Source: Variovorax sp. PMC12 (lineage in GTDB: Bacteria; Pseudomonadota; Gammaproteobacteria; Burkholderiales; Burkholderiaceae_C). From it: DNA of 64,000 bases. Shown in pieces: positions 35,817-44,595 of this stretch. The translations under genes were made by a program, and so were the position numbers. Under the pieces are notes generated by a model. The model had not been told where the DNA came from. It saw only the letters and a program-made list of their open reading frames with translations, and did no database searches. Location: assembly GCF_003019815.1 (NCBI RefSeq), contig NZ_CP027773.1:693001-757000 (forward strand), in the 5' to 3' direction. Position 1 is the first letter of the stretch. Each line of letters begins with the position of its first letter.

Positions 35817-36824
35817 ATGTCTTTCAAGTCCTTGCGTATCCTGGCCGCCGTCGCAGCGTCGATGGCTCTTCTGGCGGGCATGCCCGCGTCCGCCGCGGAG
35901 AAGGTGTCCGTGCGCCTCAAGTGGCTGGCGCAGGCGCAGTTCGCCGGCTTCTACGTGGCCAAGGCCAAGGGCTTCTATGACCAGGCCGGCCTCGACCTGA
36001 CGATCAACCCGGGCGGCCCCAACCTCAACGTCGAGACGCTGGTGGCTTCGGGCAACGACACCTTCGGCCTGGCAGGCGGCACCGAGACCGTGCTGCTCGC
36101 ACGCGAAAAGGGCCTGCCGCTGGTGTGCATCGGCGTGACCGTGCAGAACACGCCGTTCACCTACGTCACCTACAAGGATTCCGGCATCACCAAGGTGAAG
36201 GACTTCGCGGGCAAGAAGGTCGCGACCTGGTTCACGGGCACGCAGTACACGCTGTACTCGATGCTCGCCTCGGCCGGCGTGAAGCAGAGCGACCTGACCA
36301 TCGTGCCGCAGTCGGGCTCCATGGCGCCTTTCGTCGAGAAGCAGTTCGACGTGGCCGCCGCCACTTACTACAACGAGCTGAACACCCTGAAAGAGCAGGG
36401 CCTGGGCGACAAGCTCACGCTCATCAAGCCCGACGACTACGGCGTGGTGGTGCAGCAGGACACGGTGCTCGTGTCCGAGAAATACCGCAACGAGAAGCCG
36501 CAGCAGGTGCAGGCTTTCATGAACGCCACCATCAAGGGCTGGAAGTACGCGCTGCAGAACAAGAAGGAAGCCATCGACATCGTCATGGCCGCCGCGCCCA
36601 GCCTGAACCGCGCGCACCAGGAAGCCATGCTCGACGAGTTCGAGAAGCTGGTGAAGGCCGGCAAGGGCACCACCGACGGCATCCTGGCCATCGACCTGCC
36701 GACCGTCGAGAAGATGCAGACGCAGCTCGTCGGCTACAAGGCCCTGAAGGCACCGGCCGACCTGTCGAAGGCCTACGACGCCAGCTTCTGGAACCAGGTG
36801 CCGGCCGGCGACAAGAAGTTCTGA
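35817..36824 (+). CDS. ABC importer substrate-binding protein, THI5/NMT1 family
   Basis: 335 residues. It has a Sec signal peptide (LRILAAVAASMALLAGMPASAA). The mature part shows the THI5/NMT1/SsuA-type hallmark: RLKWLAQAQFAGFYVAKAKG and GLPLVCIGVTVQNTPFTYVTY. Relatives bind pyrimidines (thiamine precursors), sulfonates, or aromatic and amide compounds. It captures the substrate in the periplasm for the ATPase and the two permeases downstream. It is the first gene of the forward operon, after the nested palindromes. Confidence 0.88.
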   Translation: MSFKSLRILAAVAASMALLAGMPASAAEKVSVRLKWLAQAQFAGFYVAKAKGFYDQAGLDLTINPGGPNLNVETLVASGNDTFGLAGGTETVLLAREKGLPLVCIGVTVQNTPFTYVTYKDSGITKVKDFAGKKVATWFTGTQYTLYSMLASAGVKQSDLTIVPQSGSMAPFVEKQFDVAAATYYNELNTLKEQGLGDKLTLIKPDDYGVVVQQDTVLVSEKYRNEKPQQVQAFMNATIKGWKYALQNKKEAIDIVMAAAPSLNRAHQEAMLDEFEKLVKAGKGTTDGILAIDLPTVEKMQTQLVGYKALKAPADLSKAYDASFWNQVPAGDKKF

Positions 36825-36835
36825 GCCGCCGCGCC

Positions 36836-37687
36836 ATGAAGTTCATGCCTCACGAAGTGATGCCGCCGGCGGTTGCCGACACAGCGCCGCCCATGCTCGA
36901 GCTGGTCAACGTGTGGAAGCGCTTCGGCGAAGCGCAGGCGCGGACCGTCGCGGTGTCCGGCGTCAACCTGCGGATCGCGAAGAGCGAGTTCGTCACGCTC
37001 GTGGGCCCCTCGGGTTGCGGCAAGTCGACGCTGTTCAACATGATCGCGGGACTGCTGCCGCCGGACGACGACGGCTCGCTGCTGTTCGGCGGCGCGCCGC
37101 AGCGCGACGGCCAGTTGCTCGGCAAGGTGTCGTTCATGCCGCAGCGCGACCTGCTGTTTCCGTGGCGCACGGTGCTCGACAACGCCATCCTCGCGCTCGA
37201 GGTGGAAGGCACGCCGCGCAAGGAAGCGCGCGAACGCGCCCGCGCCATGCTGCCCGAGTTCGGCCTGGCCGGGTTCGCCAACCACTATCCGCACCAGCTG
37301 TCGGGCGGCATGCGCCAGCGCGTGGCGCTGATGCGCACCTTCCTGTTCGAGCGCGACCTGATGCTGCTCGACGAACCCTTCGGCGCGCTCGACGCGCTCA
37401 CTCGCACCCGCATGCAGCACTGGCTGCTGGACCTGTGGGCGCGCCACCGCCGCACGGTGCTCTTCATCACGCACGACATCGATGAAGCCATCCTGCTCGG
37501 CGACAAGGTGCTGGTGATGACGGCGCGCCCCGGCACGGTGAAGAGCGAGACCGTGATCGACCTGCCGCGCCCGCGCGATCCGTCGGTGGTGCTGACGCCG
37601 GAGTTCATCGGCCTGAAGCAGCGCCTGCTGGCCGAGATCGAGGAAGAGAGCCAGAAGACCTTCGCGCAGGAGGGCACTGCGCCGTGA
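36836..37687 (+). CDS. ABC importer ATPase (SsuB/TauB-like)
   Basis: 283 residues. Walker A GPSGCGKST, signature LSGGMRQRVALMRT, Walker B LMLLDEPFGALD and switch FITHDIDEA identify an importer ATPase of the nitrate/sulfonate/taurine type. The first ~20 residues before LELVNVWKRFG are an extension. It lies 11 bases after the binding protein and overlaps the first permease by 4 bases. Confidence 0.92.
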   Translation: MKFMPHEVMPPAVADTAPPMLELVNVWKRFGEAQARTVAVSGVNLRIAKSEFVTLVGPSGCGKSTLFNMIAGLLPPDDDGSLLFGGAPQRDGQLLGKVSFMPQRDLLFPWRTVLDNAILALEVEGTPRKEARERARAMLPEFGLAGFANHYPHQLSGGMRQRVALMRTFLFERDLMLLDEPFGALDALTRTRMQHWLLDLWARHRRTVLFITHDIDEAILLGDKVLVMTARPGTVKSETVIDLPRPRDPSVVLTPEFIGLKQRLLAEIEEESQKTFAQEGTAP

Positions 37688-38442
37688 ACACCTTCCTGCA
37701 GCGCGCCGTGCGCTCGCCCGCGCTGGCCTTCCTGGGCCTGGCGCTGGTGTGGGAGCTGTACGTGCACGCCTTCGCGCCGTCGCCGCGCTATTTGCCGGCG
37801 CTCAGCGCCATCGCGCAGGACGCCTGGTCGGTGTGGCCGCAGCTGGTGCGCGGCTTCGGCCGCACGTTGCTCGAGACGGTGCTCGGCTTTGCCCTGGGCG
37901 CGGTATTCGGCTGTTTCTGTGGCACGGTGTTCACCTATTCGCGCTGGATGGAGCGTTCGGTGTTCCCGCTGTTCGTGGTGTCGCAGACGGTGCCGGTGGT
38001 GGCCTTCGGCGCGCTGATCGTCATCTGGTTCGGCAACTCGCTGCTGGCCAAGGTGATGACCGCGTTTTTCCTGACCTTCTTTCCCGTGACGGTGAACACG
38101 TTGCGCGGGCTGAAGTCGTGCGACCCGCAGCGCATTGCGCTGATGAGGAGCTTCGGCGCGAACCGTCTCGTCATGTTCTTCAAGCTGGCCGTCCCTTCGG
38201 CGCTGCCGCAGATCATGGTGGGGCTGCGCGTGGCCATCGGCCTGAGCCTGATCGGTTCAGTGGTGGGCGAATGGTTCGGCGAAACCGTGGGCCTGGGCGT
38301 GATGCTCATGGAAGCGATGAATGCCGACCTCGTGGTGCGGCTGTGGGTGGTGATGTTCGCCTGCGGGCTGATGGGTGCGCTGCTCTACGGGCTGCTCACC
38401 TTCGTGGAAAGGAGGCTCGTATGGTGGCGCAGCGAAAGCTGA
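37684..38442 (+). CDS. ABC importer permease 1
   Basis: 252 residues with five to six membrane segments and the EAA-type coupling loop (LKSCDPQRIALMRSFGANRLVMFFKLAVPSALP). It is a BPD-transport inner-membrane component of the nitrate/sulfonate/taurine type. Its start ATGA-overlaps the ATPase gene stop (GTGA), and it overlaps the second permease by 22 bases, so the three are translationally coupled. Confidence 0.92.
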   Translation: MNTFLQRAVRSPALAFLGLALVWELYVHAFAPSPRYLPALSAIAQDAWSVWPQLVRGFGRTLLETVLGFALGAVFGCFCGTVFTYSRWMERSVFPLFVVSQTVPVVAFGALIVIWFGNSLLAKVMTAFFLTFFPVTVNTLRGLKSCDPQRIALMRSFGANRLVMFFKLAVPSALPQIMVGLRVAIGLSLIGSVVGEWFGETVGLGVMLMEAMNADLVVRLWVVMFACGLMGALLYGLLTFVERRLVWWRSES

Positions 38443-39179
38443 TGGCTTCGCCCGTGGTGCCGGTGGTGCTGAGCATCGCCGTGCTGCTGGTGGTGTGGGA
38501 GGGCGCGATCCTGCTCTTCAAGATTCCGCCCTTCGTGCTGCCGAGCCTGGGTTCGATCGTGCAGCATGCCTTCACCGACACGGGCCGCCTGATGGCCGCG
38601 CTGCTGGCCACGCTGGGCGAGGCGCTGGGCGGCTATGCGCTGGGCAGCGTGCTGGGCTTGCTGCTGGCAGTGCTGCTGTTGATGGCGCCGCCGCTGGAGC
38701 GCATCGTGATGCCGCTGGCGGTTGCGGTCAACGCCGTGCCGACCGTGGCCTATGCGCCGCTGTTCCTGATCTGGTTCGGGCTCGGTGCCGCGTCGAAGAT
38801 CGCCCTGGTGGCGCTGGCCGTCGGCTTCACCATGCTGGTGAATGCGCTGCATGGCCTGAAGCAGGCCGACCTGGCGGCAGTGAACCTGATGCGCAGCTTC
38901 GGGGCGGGGCAGCTGAAGATCGTGTGGCGCCTGCGCCTGCCGGTCGCGATGCCCTCGGTGGTCACGGCGCTGCGCATTGGCGTGCCGCGCAGCATGATCG
39001 TCGCGATCGTCGGGGAGATGCTGGGCGCCTACGCGGGCCTCGGGCGAATGATCTATGAGTCGACGCAGCAGGTCGACCTGCTGAGCGTGTGGTCCGCGGT
39101 GCTCATCGCATCGGTGGCGAGCATGGTCTTCTATGGCCTGCTCGTGTGGATCGACCAGAAACTGGTTTGGTGGCGCTGA
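38421..39179 (+). CDS. ABC importer permease 2
   Basis: 252 residues, the same length as permease 1, with the coupling loop LKQADLAAVNLMRSFGAGQLKIVWRLRLPVAMPS. The ATG at 38421 has AAAGGAGG upstream although it lies inside the first permease gene. Two different permeases argue for a heterodimeric channel, as in some pyrimidine and aromatic-compound importers; most sulfonate systems have one permease gene. Confidence 0.92.
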   Translation: MVAQRKLMASPVVPVVLSIAVLLVVWEGAILLFKIPPFVLPSLGSIVQHAFTDTGRLMAALLATLGEALGGYALGSVLGLLLAVLLLMAPPLERIVMPLAVAVNAVPTVAYAPLFLIWFGLGAASKIALVALAVGFTMLVNALHGLKQADLAAVNLMRSFGAGQLKIVWRLRLPVAMPSVVTALRIGVPRSMIVAIVGEMLGAYAGLGRMIYESTQQVDLLSVWSAVLIASVASMVFYGLLVWIDQKLVWWR

Positions 39180-39955
39180 TGAACGTGGCGAAGAACAATC
39201 CCGCGGCATATCCGCAAACCGAAGCCGAGCTGCGCGTTCAGCTCGCCGCCTGCTACCGGCTGGTGGCGCACTTCGGCATGGACGACCTGATCTACAACCA
39301 CATCTCGGCGCGCGTGCCGGGGCAGGAGCATCACTTCCTCATCAACCCGTACGGGCTGCTGTTCTCGGAAGTGACGGCTTCTTCGCTGGTGAAGATCGAC
39401 CTCGACGGCAACAAGGTGGACGCCACCGATGCCGAGGTGAACCAGGCCGGCTTCGTGATCCACAGCGCCATCCACGCGGGCCGGCCCGACGCGCTGTGCG
39501 TGCTGCACACCCACTCCGAGGCCGGAACCGCGATCGCGGCCATGCCCGACGGCCTGGCGCCGCTCAGCCAGTTCGCGATGCGCTACCAGGGCCACACGGC
39601 GTTTCACGACTACGAAGGCGTGGCGCTGGAAACCGGCGAGCGCGAGCGGCTGGTGCGCGACCTGGGCCCGCACCACACGCTGGTGCTGCGCAACCACGGC
39701 ATCCTGACGGTGGGCCGCACCATTCCCGAGGCGTTCATCCTCATGTACTACTTCGAGAAGGCGGCCAAGGTGCAGCTGCTTGCCCAAGGCGGCGTGGCGC
39801 CCGGCCAATCACTGGTGTATCCGCAGCCCGAAGTGAGCGAGCTGGCCGCGCGCCAGTTCACCGAATTCGCCGGCGACATCCTGCCGCCCGGCACGCGCGA
39901 ATGGCCCTCGTTCCTGCGCATGCTGGAGCGCACCCAGCCCGACTACCGGCTCTGA
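39179..39955 (+). CDS. Class II aldolase/adducin family protein
   Basis: 258 residues. The zinc ligands of class II aldolases are visible in VLHTHSEAG (HxH) and in LRNHGILTVG. Enzymes of this family cleave or epimerise hydroxy-carbonyl compounds or decarboxylate beta-keto acids. The ATG overlaps the permease stop (TGATG), so it belongs to the same operon. Its substrate should derive from the compound imported by the preceding ABC system. Confidence 0.88.
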   Translation: MNVAKNNPAAYPQTEAELRVQLAACYRLVAHFGMDDLIYNHISARVPGQEHHFLINPYGLLFSEVTASSLVKIDLDGNKVDATDAEVNQAGFVIHSAIHAGRPDALCVLHTHSEAGTAIAAMPDGLAPLSQFAMRYQGHTAFHDYEGVALETGERERLVRDLGPHHTLVLRNHGILTVGRTIPEAFILMYYFEKAAKVQLLAQGGVAPGQSLVYPQPEVSELAARQFTEFAGDILPPGTREWPSFLRMLERTQPDYRL

Positions 39956-39995
39956 CAGCCGTTTCTTTCCTCAATCCCTGAGACATCCTCCAACC

Positions 39996-40835
39996 ATGCA
40001 ACTCGAGAACCTCACCTCTTTCATCGGCACCGAAGTCAAAGGCATCGACCTGCGCGAGCCCGTGAGCGACGCCGACTTCGCCGTGCTGCGCGACACGCTC
40101 AACCAGCGCTCGGTGCTGCTGTTTCGCGGCCAGCGCATCAACGAGGCGCAGCACGTTGCCTTCTCGCGCCGCTTCGGCACGCTGCTGGGGCATGTGCTCA
40201 CGCAGTTCCTCAAGAAGGAATACCCCGAGGTCTACGTGCTGTCGAACGTGTCGGAAAACGGCAAGCCCATCGGCAACCACAAGGAAGGCTGGAACTGGCA
40301 CTCCGACCTGTCGTACAAGGCCGAGCCCTCGATGGGCGCATTGCTCTACGCACTGGAGGTGCCGCCAGTGGAAGGCGACACCTTCTTCGCCTCGATGCAC
40401 GCCGCCTACGACGCGCTGGACGACGACATGAAAGCGCGCATCTGCCATCTCACGGCCACGCACAGCTACGCCAACTACTACGGCAAGGCCTTCGCCGACC
40501 GCAACCCGCTCACGCCCGAGCAACTGGCCGCCACGCCCGACGTGGTGCATCCGCTGGTGCGCACGCATCCCGAAACCGGCCGCCTGTCGCTCTACGTGGG
40601 CGAAGACGTGGTCAAGCACATCGACGGCCTGCCCGCCGACGAGAGCGCCGCGCTGCTGGCCGAGCTAAATGCGCACGCCATCTCGCCCGAGTTCAGCTAC
40701 CGCCACAAGTGGCTCGCCGGCGACCTGCTGGTGTGGGACAACCGCTGCACCATGCACCGCGCCACGCCGTACGACGACAACATGTACCGCCGCGTGATGC
40801 ATCGCACCACGGTGGCTGGCGACCGCCCGTTCTGA
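39996..40835 (+). CDS. TauD/TfdA family Fe(II)/2-oxoglutarate dioxygenase
   Basis: 279 residues. The iron facial triad is seen as HSDLSY (HxD) and the distal His in CTMHRATPYD; the nearby Arg in RRVMHRTT binds 2-oxoglutarate. It opens with FIGTEVKGIDLREPVSD, the standard TauD start. The reaction would hydroxylate the substrate at a carbon next to a heteroatom, often leading to spontaneous cleavage (as in taurine or 2,4-D degradation). It lies 40 bases after the aldolase gene. Confidence 0.9.
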   Translation: MQLENLTSFIGTEVKGIDLREPVSDADFAVLRDTLNQRSVLLFRGQRINEAQHVAFSRRFGTLLGHVLTQFLKKEYPEVYVLSNVSENGKPIGNHKEGWNWHSDLSYKAEPSMGALLYALEVPPVEGDTFFASMHAAYDALDDDMKARICHLTATHSYANYYGKAFADRNPLTPEQLAATPDVVHPLVRTHPETGRLSLYVGEDVVKHIDGLPADESAALLAELNAHAISPEFSYRHKWLAGDLLVWDNRCTMHRATPYDDNMYRRVMHRTTVAGDRPF

Positions 40836-40906
40836 CACTCGAATCAATCTCACAGAGCGCGCCGCGTTCGAAGACCGAAGACAACCACAAGAAGGAAGGC
40901 AAGAAC

Positions 40907-41641
40907 ATGGAACACGACGAACCCGAAATGGTGGAACCCACGGCGCTGCGCGGACGCGAGCGCCAGCGCGGCAAGGGCGCCACGCTGTCCGACGAACTGA
41001 AGGACACGCTCGAAGACCTGATCGTCAGCGGCGTCATGAAGCCCGGCGCGCGGCTCGACGAAGCCGAGCTGGCCGAGCGCTTCAAGGTGTCGCGCACGCC
41101 GGTGCGCGAGGCGCTCAAGGCGCTGGCCGCCACCGGCCTCGTCGACCTGCGAAGCCGCCAGGGCGGCGTGTGCGTGGCGCGCATCTCGCTGCCCATGCTC
41201 ATCGAGATGTTCCAGATGATGGCGGTGATGGAAGGCCTGTGCGCCAAGTTCGCGGCGCGCCGCGCCACCGAGGCGCAGAAGCTGCGCATGAGCAGGCTGC
41301 ACGACGAGCTGACCAGCATCCTCGCTTCGGGCGACCACTCGCGCTTCTACGACGTGAACCAGGACTTCCACGACGCGCTTTACGAGGCCTCCAACACCCA
41401 CTACCTGGCCGAGCAGACCCGCGCGCTGCGCAAGCGCGTGCGCGTGTACCGCCGCTACGTCACCTTCCAGCCCGGCCGCATGACCGCCACCATCGGCGAG
41501 CACGGCGCCATCCTCGACGCCATTCGCCGCAACGACCCCGAAGCGGCGTTCTCGTCCGCCATCGACCACGTGAGCCTGCTCGAGGACGACATCGTCGACC
41601 TCATCGCCGCGCTGTCCGAGCAGGACGCGGGCGGCGCCTGA
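40907..41641 (+). CDS. GntR/FCD family transcriptional regulator
   Basis: 244 residues. The winged helix of GntR type lies at ~28-95 (LDEAELAERFKVSRTPVREALKAL), and the FCD effector domain follows with its metal-ligand pattern (D-N-x-x-FH in NQDFHDALYEAS, and IGEHGAILDAI). FCD regulators are usually repressors released by a pathway intermediate acid. It sits inside the catabolic operon and is the probable regulator of the operator at 35774. Confidence 0.9.
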   Translation: MEHDEPEMVEPTALRGRERQRGKGATLSDELKDTLEDLIVSGVMKPGARLDEAELAERFKVSRTPVREALKALAATGLVDLRSRQGGVCVARISLPMLIEMFQMMAVMEGLCAKFAARRATEAQKLRMSRLHDELTSILASGDHSRFYDVNQDFHDALYEASNTHYLAEQTRALRKRVRVYRRYVTFQPGRMTATIGEHGAILDAIRRNDPEAAFSSAIDHVSLLEDDIVDLIAALSEQDAGGA

Positions 41642-41694
41642 CAAACCTCTTTCAACGAACCCGATCTCTCGAACGCATACCAGGACATCACGCC

Positions 41695-42528
41695 ATGAAA
41701 CTCGAACTCGAAGGCAAGACCGTACTCATCACCGGCGCCTCCAAAGGCATCGGCCTCGCAGCCGCCCATTCTTTCGCGGCCGAAGGCTGCCACCTGCACC
41801 TGGCCGCGCGCGACGGCGTGGCTCTGGCAGCCGCAAAGGAAGAGATCGAGAAGATCTACCCCATCAACGTGCGCATCCACCCCATGGACCTGGCCGCGCC
41901 CGGCGCCATGTCGCAGCTGGCCGAGGCGGCCGGCCATGTCGACATCCTGGTGAACAACGCGGGCGACATTCCGGCCGGCCCCATCGAGTCGCTCGACTTC
42001 GCCGTGGTGCGGCGCGGCTTCCAGCTCAAGGTGCTGGGCTACATGGAGCTCACGCAGATCTACTACGCACGCATGAAGGCCGCCGGCGGCGGGGTGATCG
42101 TGAACGACATCGGCAACTCCGGCGAGAACTGGGACGCCAACTACATCGCCGGTTCCACCGGCAACGCGGCGGTCATGGCGTTCACGCGCGCGCTCGGCGG
42201 CGTGAGCCTGGACGACGGCATCCGGGTGGTGGGCGTGAACCCCGGGCCGGTAGCTACCGACCGCATGGTCAAGCTCATGAAGCGCCGTGCCTTCGACACC
42301 CACGGCGACGAAGGCCGCTGGGAAGAGCTGTTCGACAACTACCCGGGCGGCCGTCCTGCGACGCCGGAAGAAGTGGCCGAGCTGATGGTGTTCCTGGCCT
42401 CGGCGCGCGCGGGCTACATCACCGGCACGGTCGTGACCATCGACGGCGGCATTGCCGCGCGCGGCTCGATCATCAAGACCAGCAAGAAGGTGGTCGAGGC
42501 CGAACAGGCCCGGAGGCTCGCGGCATGA
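41695..42528 (+). CDS. SDR family oxidoreductase with altered active site
   Basis: 277 residues. Cofactor loop TGASKGIGLAAAHSF and NNAGD are standard and the active Ser lies in NDIGNSGENW. At the YxxxK position, however, the sequence reads YIAGSTGNAAV: the general-base Lys is replaced by Ser. The cofactor may still bind, but catalysis must differ from classical SDRs or a nearby residue must substitute. The 3' end overlaps the aminotransferase start by 4 bases. Confidence 0.85.
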   Translation: MKLELEGKTVLITGASKGIGLAAAHSFAAEGCHLHLAARDGVALAAAKEEIEKIYPINVRIHPMDLAAPGAMSQLAEAAGHVDILVNNAGDIPAGPIESLDFAVVRRGFQLKVLGYMELTQIYYARMKAAGGGVIVNDIGNSGENWDANYIAGSTGNAAVMAFTRALGGVSLDDGIRVVGVNPGPVATDRMVKLMKRRAFDTHGDEGRWEELFDNYPGGRPATPEEVAELMVFLASARAGYITGTVVTIDGGIAARGSIIKTSKKVVEAEQARRLAA

Positions 42529-43700
42529 ACGCGGCATTGAACCCCGCCGTGGCGGTGCCGGCCGTGACCAGCGACGCGGAAACCCGCAACCGCTACTTCG
42601 ACCGCCTGTTCACCAACCCCGAGCTGATGTGGCTGGGCCAGAACACCAACCACTTCCCGCTGCATCCGGCGGTGCGCAAGGCGCTGCACGATGCCATCGA
42701 CGACGAGAGCTTTCATGCCTATGCGCCGCCGCTGGGCATGGAGGCGCTTCGCACGGCCATCGTGGACGACCTGGGCGTGTCGAACCAGTCGGCCGTGGTG
42801 ACGGACGGCGCGGTCGCCGCGCTCGCATTGGCCTGCCGTGCGTTCTGCGAAGCGGGCAAGGGCTTCGTGACCACCGATCCGGGCTGGAAGTGGCCGCTGC
42901 AGTTCGCGGCCAAGGCCGGCTGTGCCATCACCGAAATTCCGATCTACGGGCCCGAGTACGGCTTCAAGCTGTCGGCCGAGGCATTGGCTGCTTCGACCGA
43001 CGGGAACACCGCGGTCATCTACCTGGTGGACCCCAACAACCCGCTGGGCACCACCTACACCGAGGACGAGATCCGCGCCTTCGCGGACCGTGCGAGGGAG
43101 ATCGGCGCGATCCTCATCCATGACTGCACCTACCGCGACTTTGCCGACAGCCACACGCTGGCCTCGCGCTTCTATCCGGAAGGCACGGTGACCATCGTGA
43201 GCTTCTCCAAGTGGCTGGGCCTTGCGGGCCTGCGGCTGGGCGCGCTGGTGGCGTCGCCGGAGCTGCTGGCGCGCATCCTGCCGCATTCGCAGGCGCCGCT
43301 GGGGGCCAGCGTGCTGGCGCAGCGCGCGGCCATCGCGGGCCTGGGCGTCAAGGCCGAATGGATGGCCGAGGTGATCGCGCAGCAGCGCGAAAACCAGCGG
43401 ATGATCGTCGACGCCTTCGCAAAGCTGCCGGGCTTCGTGGTGCCGGTGTTCCCGTCGCAGGCCAACTTCATCGTGGTCGAGTGCACCGGCGCGGGCGTGG
43501 CGCCCGAGGCGCTGGTCACCGCGCTTGGCGAGCACGACATCATGGTGCGGCAGGGTACGTACCACACGCCGCGCTTCGGCCACCGCTTCATCAAGATCTC
43601 GACCACCGTGCCGAAGGCGTGGGCGCAGGCGCTGTGCGATGTGCTGCCGCAAGCGGTCGAGCGCGCACGCGCGCTGCCGGCCACGGCCGCGCTCTTCTGA
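42525..43700 (+). CDS. Class I/II PLP aminotransferase
   Basis: 391 residues. The PLP lysine is in IVSFSKWLGLAGLRLGA, with the Asp-Asn pair in DPNNPLGTTY and the substrate Arg near FGHRFIKIST. It belongs to the fold-type I aminotransferases of aspartate type. It is translationally coupled to the SDR gene (ATGA overlap), so it may act on a keto or aldehyde intermediate made by it. Specificity cannot be predicted. Confidence 0.88.
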   Translation: MNAALNPAVAVPAVTSDAETRNRYFDRLFTNPELMWLGQNTNHFPLHPAVRKALHDAIDDESFHAYAPPLGMEALRTAIVDDLGVSNQSAVVTDGAVAALALACRAFCEAGKGFVTTDPGWKWPLQFAAKAGCAITEIPIYGPEYGFKLSAEALAASTDGNTAVIYLVDPNNPLGTTYTEDEIRAFADRAREIGAILIHDCTYRDFADSHTLASRFYPEGTVTIVSFSKWLGLAGLRLGALVASPELLARILPHSQAPLGASVLAQRAAIAGLGVKAEWMAEVIAQQRENQRMIVDAFAKLPGFVVPVFPSQANFIVVECTGAGVAPEALVTALGEHDIMVRQGTYHTPRFGHRFIKISTTVPKAWAQALCDVLPQAVERARALPATAALF

Positions 43701-43711
43701 GGAGGCGAACC

Positions 43712-44593
43712 ATGAGCTTCGCCACCACGCAAGACGGCGTTCGCCTGTACTACGAAACCGCCGGCAGCGGCACGCCCATCGTGTTCGTGCACGAGTTCGG
43801 CGGCGACCACCGCAGCTGGGAGCCGCAGATGCGGTACTTCGCGCGGCGCCACCAGTGCGTGACCTTCGGCGCGCGCGGCTATCCGCCGTCCGACGTGCCC
43901 GCCGACGTGGACCGCTATTCGCAGGCCACGGCGGCCGATGACATCGCGGCCGTGATGGACGCGCTGGGACTGCAGCACGCGCACATCGTGGGGCTGTCGA
44001 TGGGCGGCTTCGCGACGCTCCACTTCGGCCTGCGCCATGCACCGCGCGCGGCTTCGCTGGTGATTGCCGGTGCGGGCTACGGCGCGGAGAAAGAACACGA
44101 GGAGTACTTCCGCGGCGTCTCGCTCGAAGTGGCCAGGCAATTCGAGGCGCAGGGCTCCGAGAAATTTGCGCGCACCTATTCGCTGGGTGCGAGCCGCGTG
44201 CAGTTCCAGAACAAGGACCCGCGCGGCTGGCAGGAATTTGCCACGTGGCTCGGTGAGCACGACGCGCTGGGGGCTGCCAACACCATGCGCGGCGTACAGG
44301 CGCGGCGCCCGTCGATCTACGACCTGGAGAGCCAACTGCGCGCGATGCCAGTGCCCTCGCTCGTGGTGGTCGGCGACGAGGACGACCATTGCCTGCAGCC
44401 CGGCATCTTCCTCAAGAAGACCGTGCCGGCCTGTGGCCTCGCGGTCATGCCCAAGACCGGCCACACGCTCAACCTGGAAGAGCCCGCCGCCTTCAACGCC
44501 TTGCTGGCCGAGTTCTTCGCACAGGTCGAAGCCGGCCAGTGGAAGCCGCGCGATCCGCGCGCGCTGCCCAGCCAGATCATGAAGACCGACTGA
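43712..44593 (+). CDS. Alpha/beta hydrolase
   Basis: 293 residues. The nucleophile elbow is GLSMGGF (Ser) after HAHIVG, oxyanion loop HEFGG, catalytic Asp in VVVGDEDDHC and His in PKTGHTLNLEEP. The fold suits an ester, lactone, enol-lactone or C-C hydrolase. A GAGGAG site lies 8 bases before the ATG. It is 11 bases after the aminotransferase gene in the same cluster. Confidence 0.9.
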   Translation: MSFATTQDGVRLYYETAGSGTPIVFVHEFGGDHRSWEPQMRYFARRHQCVTFGARGYPPSDVPADVDRYSQATAADDIAAVMDALGLQHAHIVGLSMGGFATLHFGLRHAPRAASLVIAGAGYGAEKEHEEYFRGVSLEVARQFEAQGSEKFARTYSLGASRVQFQNKDPRGWQEFATWLGEHDALGAANTMRGVQARRPSIYDLESQLRAMPVPSLVVVGDEDDHCLQPGIFLKKTVPACGLAVMPKTGHTLNLEEPAAFNALLAEFFAQVEAGQWKPRDPRALPSQIMKTD

Positions 44594-44595
44594 CC

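Noticed and set aside
35678..35920. N-terminal extension of the amidase from an upstream start.
   Set aside because: It would cross the palindromic regulatory gap and the start of the importer gene and is not amidase-like.
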